64,000 nt of DNA, from assembly GCF_000350225.1 (NCBI RefSeq), contig NW_005179027.1:150747-214746 (forward strand). Direction: 5' to 3'. The translations under genes and the position numbers were made by a program. Positions 10,608-20,402 of the stretch are shown one piece after another. Numbering within the stretch: the stretch's first letter is position 1; every line of letters begins with the position of its first letter. Under the pieces are notes generated by a model. It searched no databases and was not told where the DNA came from. It was given only the letters and a program-made list of their open reading frames with translations. Origin of the DNA: Chondrus crispus. Its lineage: Eukaryota; Rhodophyta; Florideophyceae; Gigartinales; Gigartinaceae.

Positions 10608-11256
10608 TGTAGTGCACTGTACTCGGTGCCGGGACAGCTGTCTTAATCTCGCCGAAAATCGCGCTCGCCGCCACCACGTGTACCACGGGTACACGTGGAC
10701 TCCCCTGCCGCTCCACCGGACCTCCCCATGGACACGTGTAATCCCTCCGCAACCCAGAGGGCCTATGGGGGCTGTACTTGGTCCCCTCGGGGTTACACCA
10801 GTTATTTCCTAGTTATTCTAATTTGTAGTATAATTTAGCTTCGCCATTACGGCGATGGGGGGCTATATAGTCAACCCGATTATCAAAGTAAAGAGGCACG
10901 AAGCCTCGGGTCTTTTACCTTGGTTTCTGGATTCCAGGTTGTAGCCTCGACTCGGTACTGGCTCGCCCATACCGACCGAGCCATCTACACCCCTGGAATC
11001 CCAACTGCCTTCCCCGCGCGCGTCGATCACCCCGCGCGACACCTACGTCAACTACTGTGCTCTCCGTCCTGCTAGCTCTGTTTTTCTCTTAATTCCTCCC
11101 CCTTTTATCGCTGACTACCTTGCTACTTCTCTACCGCGCAAGCCGCGCCCGGATCCCGGTTCCGGTCATCCACCGGGTGGTCTCCCGAATTTCTTTACGC
11201 GTCCGAACGCGCGTCGCTCTGCCTACAGCCGCCACATGTGGCTGTGGTGCACGACA
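10608..11256 (+). repeat. Gypsy-1 3' LTR (649 bp)
   Basis: It begins TGTAGTGCAC and ends GTGCACGACA, a near-perfect 10-bp inverted terminal repeat with the TG...CA ends of an LTR. It contains an 11-bp inverted repeat centred on two CACGTG motifs (10674-10698) and a TATA-like CTATATAG at 10863-10870. Its last 365 bases match the start of the window. Confidence 0.95.
10863..10870 (+). promoter_or_regulatory. TATA-like box in Gypsy-1 LTR
   Basis: CTATATAG lies in an otherwise GC-rich LTR, upstream of the conserved stretch beginning AGAGGCACGAAGCC. It is the best core-promoter candidate; no transcript start is known. Confidence 0.5.
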
Positions 11257-11598
11257 ACGAGTGACCGTCAAGAGTTAAACAGTAGGAAAGCTCCTGGGGT
11301 ACGGCCTTCCGCAAAATTGTAACCACATCCTCTATCACAAAGGAAATGAGTCTCTTTTCCATACTTCCCCTGTCTGTTGTTATTATTATGGTTCTCTTCT
11401 CACACCACATTTTTTGAGACAAGCTACTGGTTTGCCCGGAAGGGCATATTATTTCGGTCTGTTTGAGCGGAGAGACCCATCCGCTCATTACATTCTTTCC
11501 TTCTACAATGAAAAGGGGAGGAATCTATCGACCAGATCCCGAGGCGGCCACCACAATCGTTATACGCTTGTCGTTTTTCCAGCTTAACAAGCCAAATA

Positions 11599-13584
11599 CA
11601 GTAGTTTCGCGATAAAAGGAACGAGTTGGGAGAAGGGGTCCGGTTCCTTTTATCGCGGGGTTCCCGTTATCAAAGCTTATCATACCGATGATTCTCAGCC
11701 AATTACAACATTCGACTAAAATTTAATTGAAAACATATCAATGGTGGTCTGTTTCGCGCCCTGATCCGCCTCTAACCGGACGAACCGTTGTAAATTACGC
11801 ATCGCGCACAAAAAAGCGAAATTATCGACACCCGCACATGTCGCAATCCTTTTCGTCAGCGCCAGCGCCCGCAGCTGTTCTGCACTTCCAGGAAGGGCGT
11901 CTAGATCTTCAAGCCCCTCCTCCTCTGGTGGATCATCTGCTATTGCTGAATCAATTAGCTCTTGATCACCTACACACTGTATGCAGTCATCCTCCTCTTC
12001 CGGATTCAATAAATGGGCAACACTAAGCCGCCGCCTCTGTGTAACTAACTCCCCGATCTGGCTTTCAATGCCTGATAATAACACCCGTTCCCTTGATTCT
12101 ATAGCAACATCTTCCACAGCGGAAATCAAACCACAGTGCCTCCAACAATTAGCAATTACATCACTAGGAAGCTCTTCCCATGCCCTTTTGAACCATCTCA
12201 TCGCTGTAAGAACATCCACCTTGTATACTTTTTTAACCTCTGCGTCGACAATGTCTAAAGCTCGTTCCATATGCATGCGTCTGTACCTTAACTTGAGTGC
12301 TGCAATTACCCCAGCGTCCATAGGTTGAATTTTGGACGTGCAGTTGGGAGGTAAAAAGACCACGTAAACATTAGGTAGAGACTGCAGCGTCTCAACTGTA
12401 GCATGTGCGCTGCAGTTATCGATGAGCAAAACCACTTTGCGCTCTGGATCTTTAGCCACAAATGTTTGAAAGCGTTGAAGCCATTCTATAAAAAAATGGT
12501 CGTCATCCATGCCTTCTTGTTGGAATGGTAATCGAAGCCAAGCTCACGGCCAGACTTTTTTAAACACACGCGGGTTTTTAGATGACCCAATTATCATGAG
12601 CTCGTATTTATCTGACCCATCTGCATTGGCGCATATCATAAACGTGATGCGATCTTTGGCTTTTTTGCGCCCCGGGAGAGGTTCCAATGCCACAGTACGG
12701 TCCGGTGGCATAGAATAAAATAAGCCGCACTCATCAGCATTAAATATGTCCTTTCTGCCATAAGAACTAATGATGTCCTTTATCTTAGGGAGCGCATCCT
12801 GCATTGCATGTTCATCAGCGTCTCCCGATTCCCCGTATGATTTAAACGAGCGTAGATTCCAGCGGCGCTTAAAATTATCAAGCCACCCCAGGGAATATTT
12901 AAGAGAGCTTTTGAGGTCGTCGGAGCGTCTCTCATTATTGAATTGTTGCAGTCGTTTGGCTTTCTCACGAATAATTTCCCCATTAATATTGACGCGTCGA
13001 TTTTGCTGCACACATATCCACTCGAATAATGCTTGTTCAACCGCGTGATATTTGCCTTGCTTTAAACGTTTCACTTTAAAGAGGTGGCAGCATGGTCGGG
13101 CAGAGAGGCTATGTTGTTGCGCAAAAAGGCGAGACATAGCGGCTTTACTGGGCAAAGATGGGATTTTAAATTCGTTGTGGGCCCGCAGCAAGAGAACGAT
13201 GCGAAGCATTGAGTCCTGCTTTTTGTCGCCGCTCTATCTCAGCGACAACCTTTTTTTCTGCAGAAGGTTCATTGTGTAACCCATTTTTGTGGTCTGGAAA
13301 ATGAATTGCGATGGCGGACGGTGTGAGAAAAAAAAAGAAGCGCTTCGTAAATTCAAGAGTCGGGACTGCAGTAGGGCGGTTTATATGGTCATTTTTTCTT
13401 AGTCCTCAATTGTGTAACGGTTTTCTAGATATGTTTTGATCCGTTAAAGCGGTTTCGCTTATCGCGAACGGAACTAAGGCTTCTTTTGTTTATTTGTGGC
13501 GGTCTCCGACACCGAGGGACCGTTCCTGGTTTCTTTCTCGCGAGGTTACCCTCATCAGGGGTTCGTCTTATCGCGAAACTACTG
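11599..13584 (-). mobile_element. Tigger-like (pogo superfamily) DNA transposon, 1986 bp
   Basis: It has perfect 17-bp terminal inverted repeats CAGTAGTTTCGCGATAA at 11599 and 13584, flanked by TA on both sides (11597-11598 and 13585-13586), the target duplication of the Tc1/mariner superfamily. Subterminal inverted copies of the TTATCGCG motif occur near 11640-11660 and 13445-13460. It lies inside the A1 transposase gene. Confidence 0.93.
11716..13209 (-). pseudogene. Tigger/CENP-B-type transposase, frameshifted
   Basis: The order is an N-terminal helix-turn-helix region, a CENP-B-type DNA-binding part (SLGWLDNFKRRWNLRSFKSY, near 12850), then the catalytic domain with FNADECGLFY (about 12745), VVLLIDNCSAHA (about 12430) and the NCTSKIQPMDAGVIA segment (about 12330). 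The ATG at 13209 is probably internal; upstream sequence is in another frame. A TGA at 12544-12546 breaks the frame, but between about 12558 and 12508 another frame reads ELGFDYHSNKKAWM, the block expected at this place in Tigger proteins. So the real lesions are two opposite single-base indels, one in an A6 run. The element cannot make a full transposase as it stands. Confidence 0.88.
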
Positions 13585-14504
13585 TACCCACCGTGATTCG
13601 TGCCTGAGGACCCAAATACTTTAATTCTTACCCCATATTGACAGTCTAAAGCTGTCTCGTCGAGGTTCCAACGGCGGGAGGGGTCGCTGAATATACCAAG
13701 ATTAGCATGTTGCACTTTTCTCAATGCATTTGAAAAGGTTAGCATATGGGTGAAATTTTCACTCGCCAACTTTGCGGCGTCTTTGTTCTCACTTCTTCGA
13801 TAAGTGACGTCTCTATTCACTGCAAGCCAATGGCGGATGGTGTCTTGAGACGAACTGCCAGATTCTGTGCGAAATCTTGGACGTCCGTCAGACGCTATCT
13901 GAGTCATTACATTTCTCACATCACCGTTCGAGAGTGCAAACCCCTTTTCTGCCGCGTATACAATCCTTTTCTTTATCCAAGTGGACTATTGTTCAGTAAG
14001 AACTGTGCAGAGTCCTCTGCGGTGGGCTCCTGGCGATAGAAGGGCGTTGAGTTTGGATTCATCACGCTTTTCAAGGGCGTGATAAATCCGATCTACTGTT
14101 GTGCAAGATACATTTGTCGCTTTCACGACGGCTTACCGTTTAGCACCTATACGAAGGAGTGCGGTGGAATTTTCCCGCTGCTTTTGCATGAATGCGTTGC
14201 GTTCCTGCCTCCTTTTTTCGATTGCACTCTCCATGCGCATGGAGAGTCCCATGACGCACGAATACTTGTCGTCAAAGTCATGATGTCAGTGCTGTAGAAG
14301 ACAGTTTTACGAGCGTTGGGACGCCGTGGGGCCGCAGGAGTTTAAATTTTGGCGGACTTCTGCATCGCAGGGCAACGAGGGAGGACGAAGAAACTTGTAC
14401 GACTATCGCTAGCATGCCGACGGCGTGTTCTTGAGAGTCTGGAAGGGTAATACTAAAAATTCCCAAATTGCCCCCGATTCTCAGATTGCCCCTGTCAGGA
14501 AGGG

Positions 14505-15401
14505 TAGGATACACTAATCATATGCTGTATCACACACAGTACAGTTGTGGGAAAATCATTGTTCATGACGATATCGTTGATTGGTTGATTCCTTCGGACT
14601 ACACTGTGGATACGGGTTCGGCAAATGTAATCAGCATGAGCTGGCGTCGATCGATGCTCTTTTTTCTCTTTGCTAACTCAGCTACCTCCCGTCTATAAAT
14701 ACTCATGCCATACCCTTCTAGCTACGGGATCCATCGTTTCCTCCTAGCTCGTTTCCCTTTTTGCGGGTCTTTCAGCTGCCTTTTCCTTGCATTCGTCCAT
14801 GCTATGTACATCATACGTACGCATTGATCCTTCGATTCATCCTCAGAATTCGCTTCTGTCAGTGGTGATACCACTCTTACTTCTTGGGTCCAGCCCCCAT
14901 TGCGTTACCCTCCTTTCGGTGCAGCGGCATGCACTTGCCATCTCTTTCCATGTCACACGAATCGGCTTCTTCCCTTGATTCTTTACCCATCTGTCTGTTC
15001 GTCTTCCCGTGCATCCGATTGAGAATTCCTTCTTTTTGCCCACGCTATTGTCCTCTCACCCTTTCGCTTGCCTCCTGCTCTCACTGTCTGCCTCTGCTTT
15101 CTGCTCACTGAGTGTCACTTCTACTCAATATATCGTCGTATAGGCGTACATGCGATGTGTTCTGTGGAGTCATGCGCGCGTGTTTCCACTGTGTGCCAGA
15201 CGCACATATCCAATCAAATCATGTGATTATTATTTCAGTACCCGACTCTTTACAACAGTACTGTAGGACTAATGTACAGTACGTGTGCATGGCACCGCCG
15301 AGCGTGGGTTTCTCTGGGGTGTTTCTCTGCACATAAAATATAGCTTTTACGGGTCAATGATGGCGGTTTCGGGCGGAGTTGCCTGCGCAGCAGGATTCAT
15401 G
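14505..15401. other. Intergenic, no recognised gene
   Basis: Unique-looking sequence between transposon A1 and Gypsy-2. The plus strand is pyrimidine-rich from 14700 to 15110. Short ORFs have no recognisable content. Confidence 0.6.
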
Positions 15402-15406
15402 CCATC
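15402..15406 (+). other. Gypsy-2 target site duplication, left copy
   Basis: CCATC abuts the 5' LTR and recurs at 21532-21536 directly after the 3' LTR. Confidence 0.95.
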
Positions 15407-15717
15407 TGTGGGGGAGATTTGGGGTACTGTACAGGGTACAGTACCCGGGAGTGGCCCCAGGACCAAAGCCTTCAAAAGGTGATTTTATTGGTCTACGTGT
15501 ACGCCAGGTGTACACGTGGACAATCTTCCTTTGAAGAGCGGCGGTCCTGGGAAGTGGAAGATGTCGGCGGCCCCTCTATAAGAGAAAGGGGCGCGCCGCG
15601 ACACCCCGCGACAAGGGGAGAACACAACAACACCCGGACCGACCCCCCCTAACGAAATAAACATCTCGCTTTTCTCTCTCCCCTACGCGCGCAGCCCCCC
15701 CTTTTTAGCTGTCAACA
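15407..15717 (+). repeat. Gypsy-2 5' LTR
   Basis: TG...CA ends. It contains a TATA box (TATAAG at 15577-15582), a poly(A) signal AATAAA at 15656-15661, and an inverted repeat with CACGTG near 15494-15519. Its final A is also the first base of the gag-pol ATG. Confidence 0.97.
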
Positions 15718-18700
15718 TGGTACTCTTATGGAGGGGTGGCAAAGAAGACGGCTCCCTCTCACAGTTTGACGGGTCGAAGCCAGCCGACGTCCACAAGTTC
15801 TTCTTCGTCTTCGAGAATGTTGCCACCTCTGGCAAGTCGGACGAAGAAAGAACATCTGATCTCCTTCGCTACCTGGAGGGAGATGCATTCGAGTTCTTTT
15901 ATCAAGCCTTTGTCAAGAACGGAGATATCAGTGCAGATTGCTCCGACTACCAGAAGGTCAAGAAGGCCTTGGTCGAGCGGTTCGCCCCGGTTGAATCACC
16001 TGAAGATGTGATTCGGGATGCGATGGCCGCTCGCCTTTCTTTCGGGGATCTCAGTGGGTCCCTTCGAAACTCAGACCGTCTCGACGAGAAGGCGGGATTC
16101 AACGACGAAGCGAAGTTCGGACTGCTTCGCAACGCCGTGATGGAACATCTCGAGTTGGCCCAGTTTGCCATCTATCGAGGTGCGAAGACCTACAAGGCCC
16201 TATTCGATGCAATCATGGACTTCTGGTCTGGTCGCTGCGCCTTTCAAGCGGCGGCGAACTCCTTGAGTAATTCGCGCTACCAGGGGTCAGAGAGCTCGCA
16301 CGGTATGAATGAGCCGAGAGGGCAAGGTGGGTCAAAAAGGGTCATGATGCGTTCAAAAGCTCCCTTGTCTCCACTCGAGACGAAGGTTGACGCTTTAGCT
16401 GATCGACTAGCCGATATTTCCCTTATTATCAAGAAGAATCAGTCGAGGGATGACGCAACAGCATTCCGCCCCGCCCACGATCGTACTTGTTCTTATTGCA
16501 AACGACCGGGTCATGGCGCTAATAGATGCGATGCGAACCCGCATAGGGACACGAAATGCCCTCGCTGCGGAAAATTTGGTCATTCAGAGACAAGCTGTTG
16601 GGCTAGAATTGGTCCACAGAGAGGAGGTAGCAGTGCCTACTCTCCTAAGAAGACCCAGACGGATATTGCCGTGTCGGGTACACGGACGGGCTCCGCAGGA
16701 AACCAGGTGGGTGTTGTGACGCAAGACGACCTCCCTGCTGATGAGAAGTTAGTGGCATCAGTCAAGAGAAACGCCGATGGAGAGCGGGTAGCCAAGACGC
16801 GAAAGGATGGTGGCGGCGAGCCAATCCCGTCCCTTCTCAACCCGCGTAAGTACTGGACTCCAGACCACATGAGGAAACCTCCTAAGTCCGGCCGTCGAAC
16901 AAGAAAGAAGAGGACAAGTAAGAAGAACGCCGTCCAAGAACACTCGGGGAAGTACGATGTGGTTTCTTCCCTCGCGAACGCCCCCTCTGGTTTGACATTC
17001 GGTCAGCTGATTCGAGGAGATGGCGACGAGGCTAAGAAAGAGATCCGTCGTTTGTTCAACAGTCGCCCTAGACGCCCCGTAGCTGCTTCGATTGGTACTT
17101 TGCCGAAACGTCTGAAAGTGGTTTCGGTACAAGTCTACGGGACACAAATGAGAGCGTTGTTAGACTCAGGAGCTATCCCTAACGTTATGAATGCGTCTGT
17201 GGCATCGAAGCTCTCTCTGTCTCCAAAGCCGACCTCGACGAAGATTACGGTCGCCAATGGACAAAAGACAACCTGCTTAGGTTCCATCGAGGAAGTTCCT
17301 GTCACGTTCAATGGCGCTGTTACTTCACTCAACTTCTTGGTTGTTGAAGGATCCCCAGTTGATATCTTAATCGGGTATCCAACTCTCGAAGAACTTCAAG
17401 CCTGCATCGATCTAGGTCACCAGTCTGTTAGTATGTTGATCGGAAACAAAACCGTGAAAAGGAGTCTGGAGTTTGATCAAGTAAGTCCTATCGTCGCGGA
17501 CTCGGAGACTGATAGTGAGGACTTCACTTCTGATGTCAAGTCGTTCGCCTCAGAAAACTCGTCGGAAGAAGAGACTTATGTTGTCGCCCTCCTCGGCGAT
17601 GAACCTTTCGAGCTAGACTTAACTCTGGACGGAGCGATCGGAGAAGATAAGGACGTAGAATCCCCTGATTCGAATGTCATCAACAAGGCTGTGAAAATGC
17701 TTTGGGAAAAAGGTGTGCATCTTGACAATGAAGCTCAAACAGTCATCGAGACCGCCCTGATGGGTAAGAGTATCGTTGCTACATCCCTTGACGACCTTCG
17801 GCCTGGTGAAGTCCCAATCAAGCACCATTTCGAGTTAGATGATACTAATCCGATCTATCACTCGGCGAGGAGAATGGCTCCCTTGCATAACGAAATCGTT
17901 CAGAAAGAGCTGGACAAAATTCTGGAAGCAGGAATCGTCACGCCTTCCAGCGCCGCATGGTCCTTTCCGGTCGTCATCGTATCCAAAAAAGATGAGAATC
18001 CACGCTTCTGTGTTGATTACCGTTCTCTGAACCAGAAGATGAAAGCAGACAGATGGCCTTTGCCGAAAATGGAAGAGATATTTGATGACTTGGAAGGAAG
18101 TGCGTACTTCAGTTCTCTGGATTTGTTCAGTGGTTACTGGCAAATTCGGGTGGCACAACAATGCAAAGAAATGACTACTTTCGTCTGTCGCTACGGGACG
18201 TATAAGTTCGAAGTCATGCCCTTTGGATTGATGAATGCGCCTTCGACATTTCAGAGAATGATAGATACAATCTTTCGCGGAGTGCGGTTTGTGCGTGTGT
18301 ACCTCGATGACGTTGTGGTGTTCTCTAAGACTGTAGAAGAACATCTTCGGCACCTGCAGCATGTATTTGATGTGCTTGACGAGGCTGGTCTTAAGCTTAA
18401 GCTGACAAAGTGTAGCTTCGCCCTGGCGAAGATCAAGTTGCTCAGTCATGTTGTCGACAAAGGCGGGATTGCTGTTGACCCGAGCAAGGTCGAAGTAATT
18501 CGGAATGCACCGATCCCGACCACTACGACTGAACTTAGGAGCTTTCTCGGGTTAGCAAGCTACTACCGTCGTTTCATCTGCAAGTTTGCGGACATTGCTG
18601 CGGTACTCCATGCGGCTACATCCGGAAACGGCAGATTGAAATGGACCGGAGAAATGCAAGAAGCCTTTAATGAACTACGCATAAACTTAACTTCTCCGCC

Positions 18701-20075
18701 AGTCTTGGCTTACCCAGACTTCGAGAAGCCCTTCGTCGTTGAGACAGATGCGTCATCGGTCTCCGTCGGGGCTGTGTTGGCTCAAAAGAAGGAAGATGGG
18801 AAAATACACCCCATCCAGTACGCAAGCCGTACTATGAATACATCTGAGCGCAAGTACTCCGCTTGTGAGCGTGAGGCGCTTGCGGTCATCTTTGCTTTGA
18901 AGAAATTTCGTGTTTGCGTGCTTTCGTGTACACCTTTCAAGTTGATTACTGATCACCAGGCTCTTAGTGACGCCTTTCGCAAGAGAGACATCCACGGTCG
19001 TGTGGCTCGTTGGCTAGAAATCTTAGCCGAGTACGACTTCACCGTTGAATATCGTCGTGGATCCGCAAATAGTGCAGCCGATTACCTTTCTCGTATTCAA
19101 CCCAAAGCCGGCGACAACCGAATTTGCCAGGAAGAGGGAGAACTTGCCCTAGCTATCACGACCCCGATCTATTCTCCAGAAGATCTAGAAGAGTCTTGCC
19201 AAGATATCATGTCCTATCTGCAAGGCGAAACACCGGTTGGGTTGGATGATTACAGGAAGTCTCGCATGAAGAATAATGCGAAAAAATTTCTTGTCTGGAA
19301 GTCGAAGTTGTTCCGCCGCACCATTCATGGTCTTCGTGTTGTTGCCCCAATTTCCGATCGCGAAAAGATACTGAAGGGTTTCCATGACGACATTGGTCAT
19401 TGGGACTTGAAGACCACTCGTCAATTTGTCACGGAAAGGTACTGGTGGCCGACCGTTTGTATGGACGTGGGAGACTACGTGAAGAGTTGTGACGGGTGTC
19501 AGAAGGCACGTCCGATTCCCAGGTATAAGACAACTTTGGGCCTTCCCATCACAAGCTTGTTTGATGTTTTCTCCATTGACTTTGCTGGCCCCTTCCCTGC
19601 CACCTCGTCTGGAAATCGCTTCGTGTTGGTTGCGGTCGAACACCTCACACCATGGCCAATTGCCCTATCCACTGCTGGTAGTACTGCTCAAGTGGTTCTT
19701 GACTTCGTCAAGAAAGAAATTATGTACTCATTCGGCCCTCCGCGTACCATTGTCTCTGACAATGCTACCAGCTTCACAGCCTCGGCCGTTTCTAGCTTCA
19801 TGGCTCGGCACGGTATCACTCGGCGCACCGTACTCGCCTACGCTCCCATGTATAACGGTAGAGCAGAGAGAGTGGTTGGAACTTTGAAGGCTGCCGTCCG
19901 TAGGACAGTTCTTGGAACTGGAATGGAGTGGGACAAAGCACTCACCCAGGTCCTGTATGGATATCGCCGACGTGCCATGAAGAACGGCGTGTCGCCATTC
20001 GAATTAATGTATGGGGTCCCGCCTCGGATGGATTCCAGTGCAGAGACAGGTGCAAGCCTAGTTGTTACTTCCTGA
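15717..20075 (+). CDS. gag-pol: Gypsy-2 gag-pol polyprotein (1452 aa to TGA)
   Basis: One uninterrupted ORF. The gag capsid region (residues ~15-175) is followed by two zinc knuckles (~256-293: CSYCKRPGHGANRC and CPRCGKFGHSETSC, both C-x2-C-x4-H-x4-C). The protease has ALLDSGAIPN (~482). RT has FCVDYRSLNQ (~764), MPFGLMNAPSTFQRM and catalytic YLDD (~862); RNase H has ETDASS (~1009). Integrase has a zinc domain (~1227-1263) and the DDE triad in SIDFAGP (~1288), VSDNATSF (~1348) and RAERVVGTL (~1384). Every catalytic motif I checked is intact. The ATG overlaps the LTR/PBS junction, and the next Met lies inside the capsid region, so this start is likely used. The ORF ends in a TGA at 20073-20075, but its frame continues (next entry). 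Confidence 0.95.
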   Translation: MVLLWRGGKEDGSLSQFDGSKPADVHKFFFVFENVATSGKSDEERTSDLLRYLEGDAFEFFYQAFVKNGDISADCSDYQKVKKALVERFAPVESPEDVIRDAMAARLSFGDLSGSLRNSDRLDEKAGFNDEAKFGLLRNAVMEHLELAQFAIYRGAKTYKALFDAIMDFWSGRCAFQAAANSLSNSRYQGSESSHGMNEPRGQGGSKRVMMRSKAPLSPLETKVDALADRLADISLIIKKNQSRDDATAFRPAHDRTCSYCKRPGHGANRCDANPHRDTKCPRCGKFGHSETSCWARIGPQRGGSSAYSPKKTQTDIAVSGTRTGSAGNQVGVVTQDDLPADEKLVASVKRNADGERVAKTRKDGGGEPIPSLLNPRKYWTPDHMRKPPKSGRRTRKKRTSKKNAVQEHSGKYDVVSSLANAPSGLTFGQLIRGDGDEAKKEIRRLFNSRPRRPVAASIGTLPKRLKVVSVQVYGTQMRALLDSGAIPNVMNASVASKLSLSPKPTSTKITVANGQKTTCLGSIEEVPVTFNGAVTSLNFLVVEGSPVDILIGYPTLEELQACIDLGHQSVSMLIGNKTVKRSLEFDQVSPIVADSETDSEDFTSDVKSFASENSSEEETYVVALLGDEPFELDLTLDGAIGEDKDVESPDSNVINKAVKMLWEKGVHLDNEAQTVIETALMGKSIVATSLDDLRPGEVPIKHHFELDDTNPIYHSARRMAPLHNEIVQKELDKILEAGIVTPSSAAWSFPVVIVSKKDENPRFCVDYRSLNQKMKADRWPLPKMEEIFDDLEGSAYFSSLDLFSGYWQIRVAQQCKEMTTFVCRYGTYKFEVMPFGLMNAPSTFQRMIDTIFRGVRFVRVYLDDVVVFSKTVEEHLRHLQHVFDVLDEAGLKLKLTKCSFALAKIKLLSHVVDKGGIAVDPSKVEVIRNAPIPTTTTELRSFLGLASYYRRFICKFADIAAVLHAATSGNGRLKWTGEMQEAFNELRINLTSPPVLAYPDFEKPFVVETDASSVSVGAVLAQKKEDGKIHPIQYASRTMNTSERKYSACEREALAVIFALKKFRVCVLSCTPFKLITDHQALSDAFRKRDIHGRVARWLEILAEYDFTVEYRRGSANSAADYLSRIQPKAGDNRICQEEGELALAITTPIYSPEDLEESCQDIMSYLQGETPVGLDDYRKSRMKNNAKKFLVWKSKLFRRTIHGLRVVAPISDREKILKGFHDDIGHWDLKTTRQFVTERYWWPTVCMDVGDYVKSCDGCQKARPIPRYKTTLGLPITSLFDVFSIDFAGPFPATSSGNRFVLVAVEHLTPWPIALSTAGSTAQVVLDFVKKEIMYSFGPPRTIVSDNATSFTASAVSSFMARHGITRRTVLAYAPMYNGRAERVVGTLKAAVRRTVLGTGMEWDKALTQVLYGYRRRAMKNGVSPFELMYGVPPRMDSSAETGASLVVTS
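15718..15733 (+). promoter_or_regulatory. Gypsy-2 primer binding site candidate
   Basis: TGGTACTCTTATGGAG follows the LTR with no spacer, as usual for a site pairing with a tRNA 3' end. It overlaps codons 1-6 of gag. Confidence 0.6.
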
Positions 20076-20402
20076 GACCATCATCGTCGTTTGGAGCTCC
20101 AGACTGGATCTGTCCCACGAGCGGTTCGCTCGGGGGCCTCTGTGGAAAAGAGGCTCGTAGCGTCGTCGTCTCACTTCTTCGAAGTGGGAGACAAAGTTCT
20201 TGTCGCTCGTGGAACATCATTCGGTGGCACGAAATGGCCTGCATTCGTATCAAAGTTCTACGGGCCATGCAGAATCGTAGAAGGACGCCACCCTCGCTAC
20301 GTGTTAGAGTCGTGTCATGGCCGAATGTCGAGGAAATCTATTCATGCTCGTCGACTCGTACCCTATCGTACAAGGAAAAATGAGCAGGAAACCATGGAAT
20401 GA
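20076..20402 (+). other. Gypsy-2 integrase C-terminal extension beyond in-frame TGA
   Basis: The frame after the TGA stays open for 108 codons to TGA at 20400-20402. It encodes the expected integrase C-terminal domain (FFEVGDKVLVARGTSFG, WPAFVSKFYGPCRIVEG, then a basic end). The TGA is either a single nonsense change (CGA to TGA fits) or a readthrough site. Confidence 0.8.

Larger units (their letters stand above)
1..11256 (+). mobile_element. Gypsy-1: chromodomain Ty3/gypsy LTR retrotransposon
   Basis: The element has an internal region flanked by LTRs: positions 1-365 repeat at 10892-11256 at a constant offset of 10891. The order is LTR, primer binding site, gag, protease, RT, RNase H, integrase, chromodomain, then a 3-kb tail with an antisense ORF, polypurine tract and LTR. 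Integrase after RNase H makes it Ty3/gypsy, and the C-terminal chromodomain makes it a chromovirus-type member. The first ~284 bases of the 5' LTR lie outside the window. The shared 365 bases show only two differences by eye, so insertion was recent. It interrupts pogo-like transposon A1; the bases right after the 3' LTR are ACGAG, but the matching duplication would be outside the window. Confidence 0.95.
11257..14290 (-). pseudogene. A1 pogo-like transposase, split by two insertions
   Basis: Reading the minus strand, the protein starts near 14290 (MRMESAIEKRRQERNAF). It passes a TAA near 14150 and a TAG near 13985, then encodes KKRIVYAAEKGFALSN, a helix-turn-helix-like region and FSNALRKVQHANLGIF. 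The DDE-type first acidic motif WNLDETALDCQYG lies near 13640. The frame stops at 13587, where the Tigger-like element begins, and resumes at 11596 in degraded form, then MSGWVSPLKQTEI (about 11488-11450), until Gypsy-1 at 11257. The WNLDET motif and a glycine-rich segment soon after it place it with pogo/jerky-type DDE transposases; the family call is from motif memory, not a search. Confidence 0.75.
11257..14504 (-). mobile_element. Pogo-like DNA transposon A1 (3' part cut off by Gypsy-1)
   Basis: The right end (about 14450-14504) carries the same subterminal motif as transposon A2: repeated TTGCCCC blocks ending CAGGAAGGG followed by TA. Coding is on the minus strand. Gypsy-1 is inserted at 11256/11257 and a Tigger-like element at 11597-13586. 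The remaining A1 sequence (11257-11596 and 13587-14504) aligns with A2 at 51024-54072. The left end is beyond the window. Confidence 0.8.
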
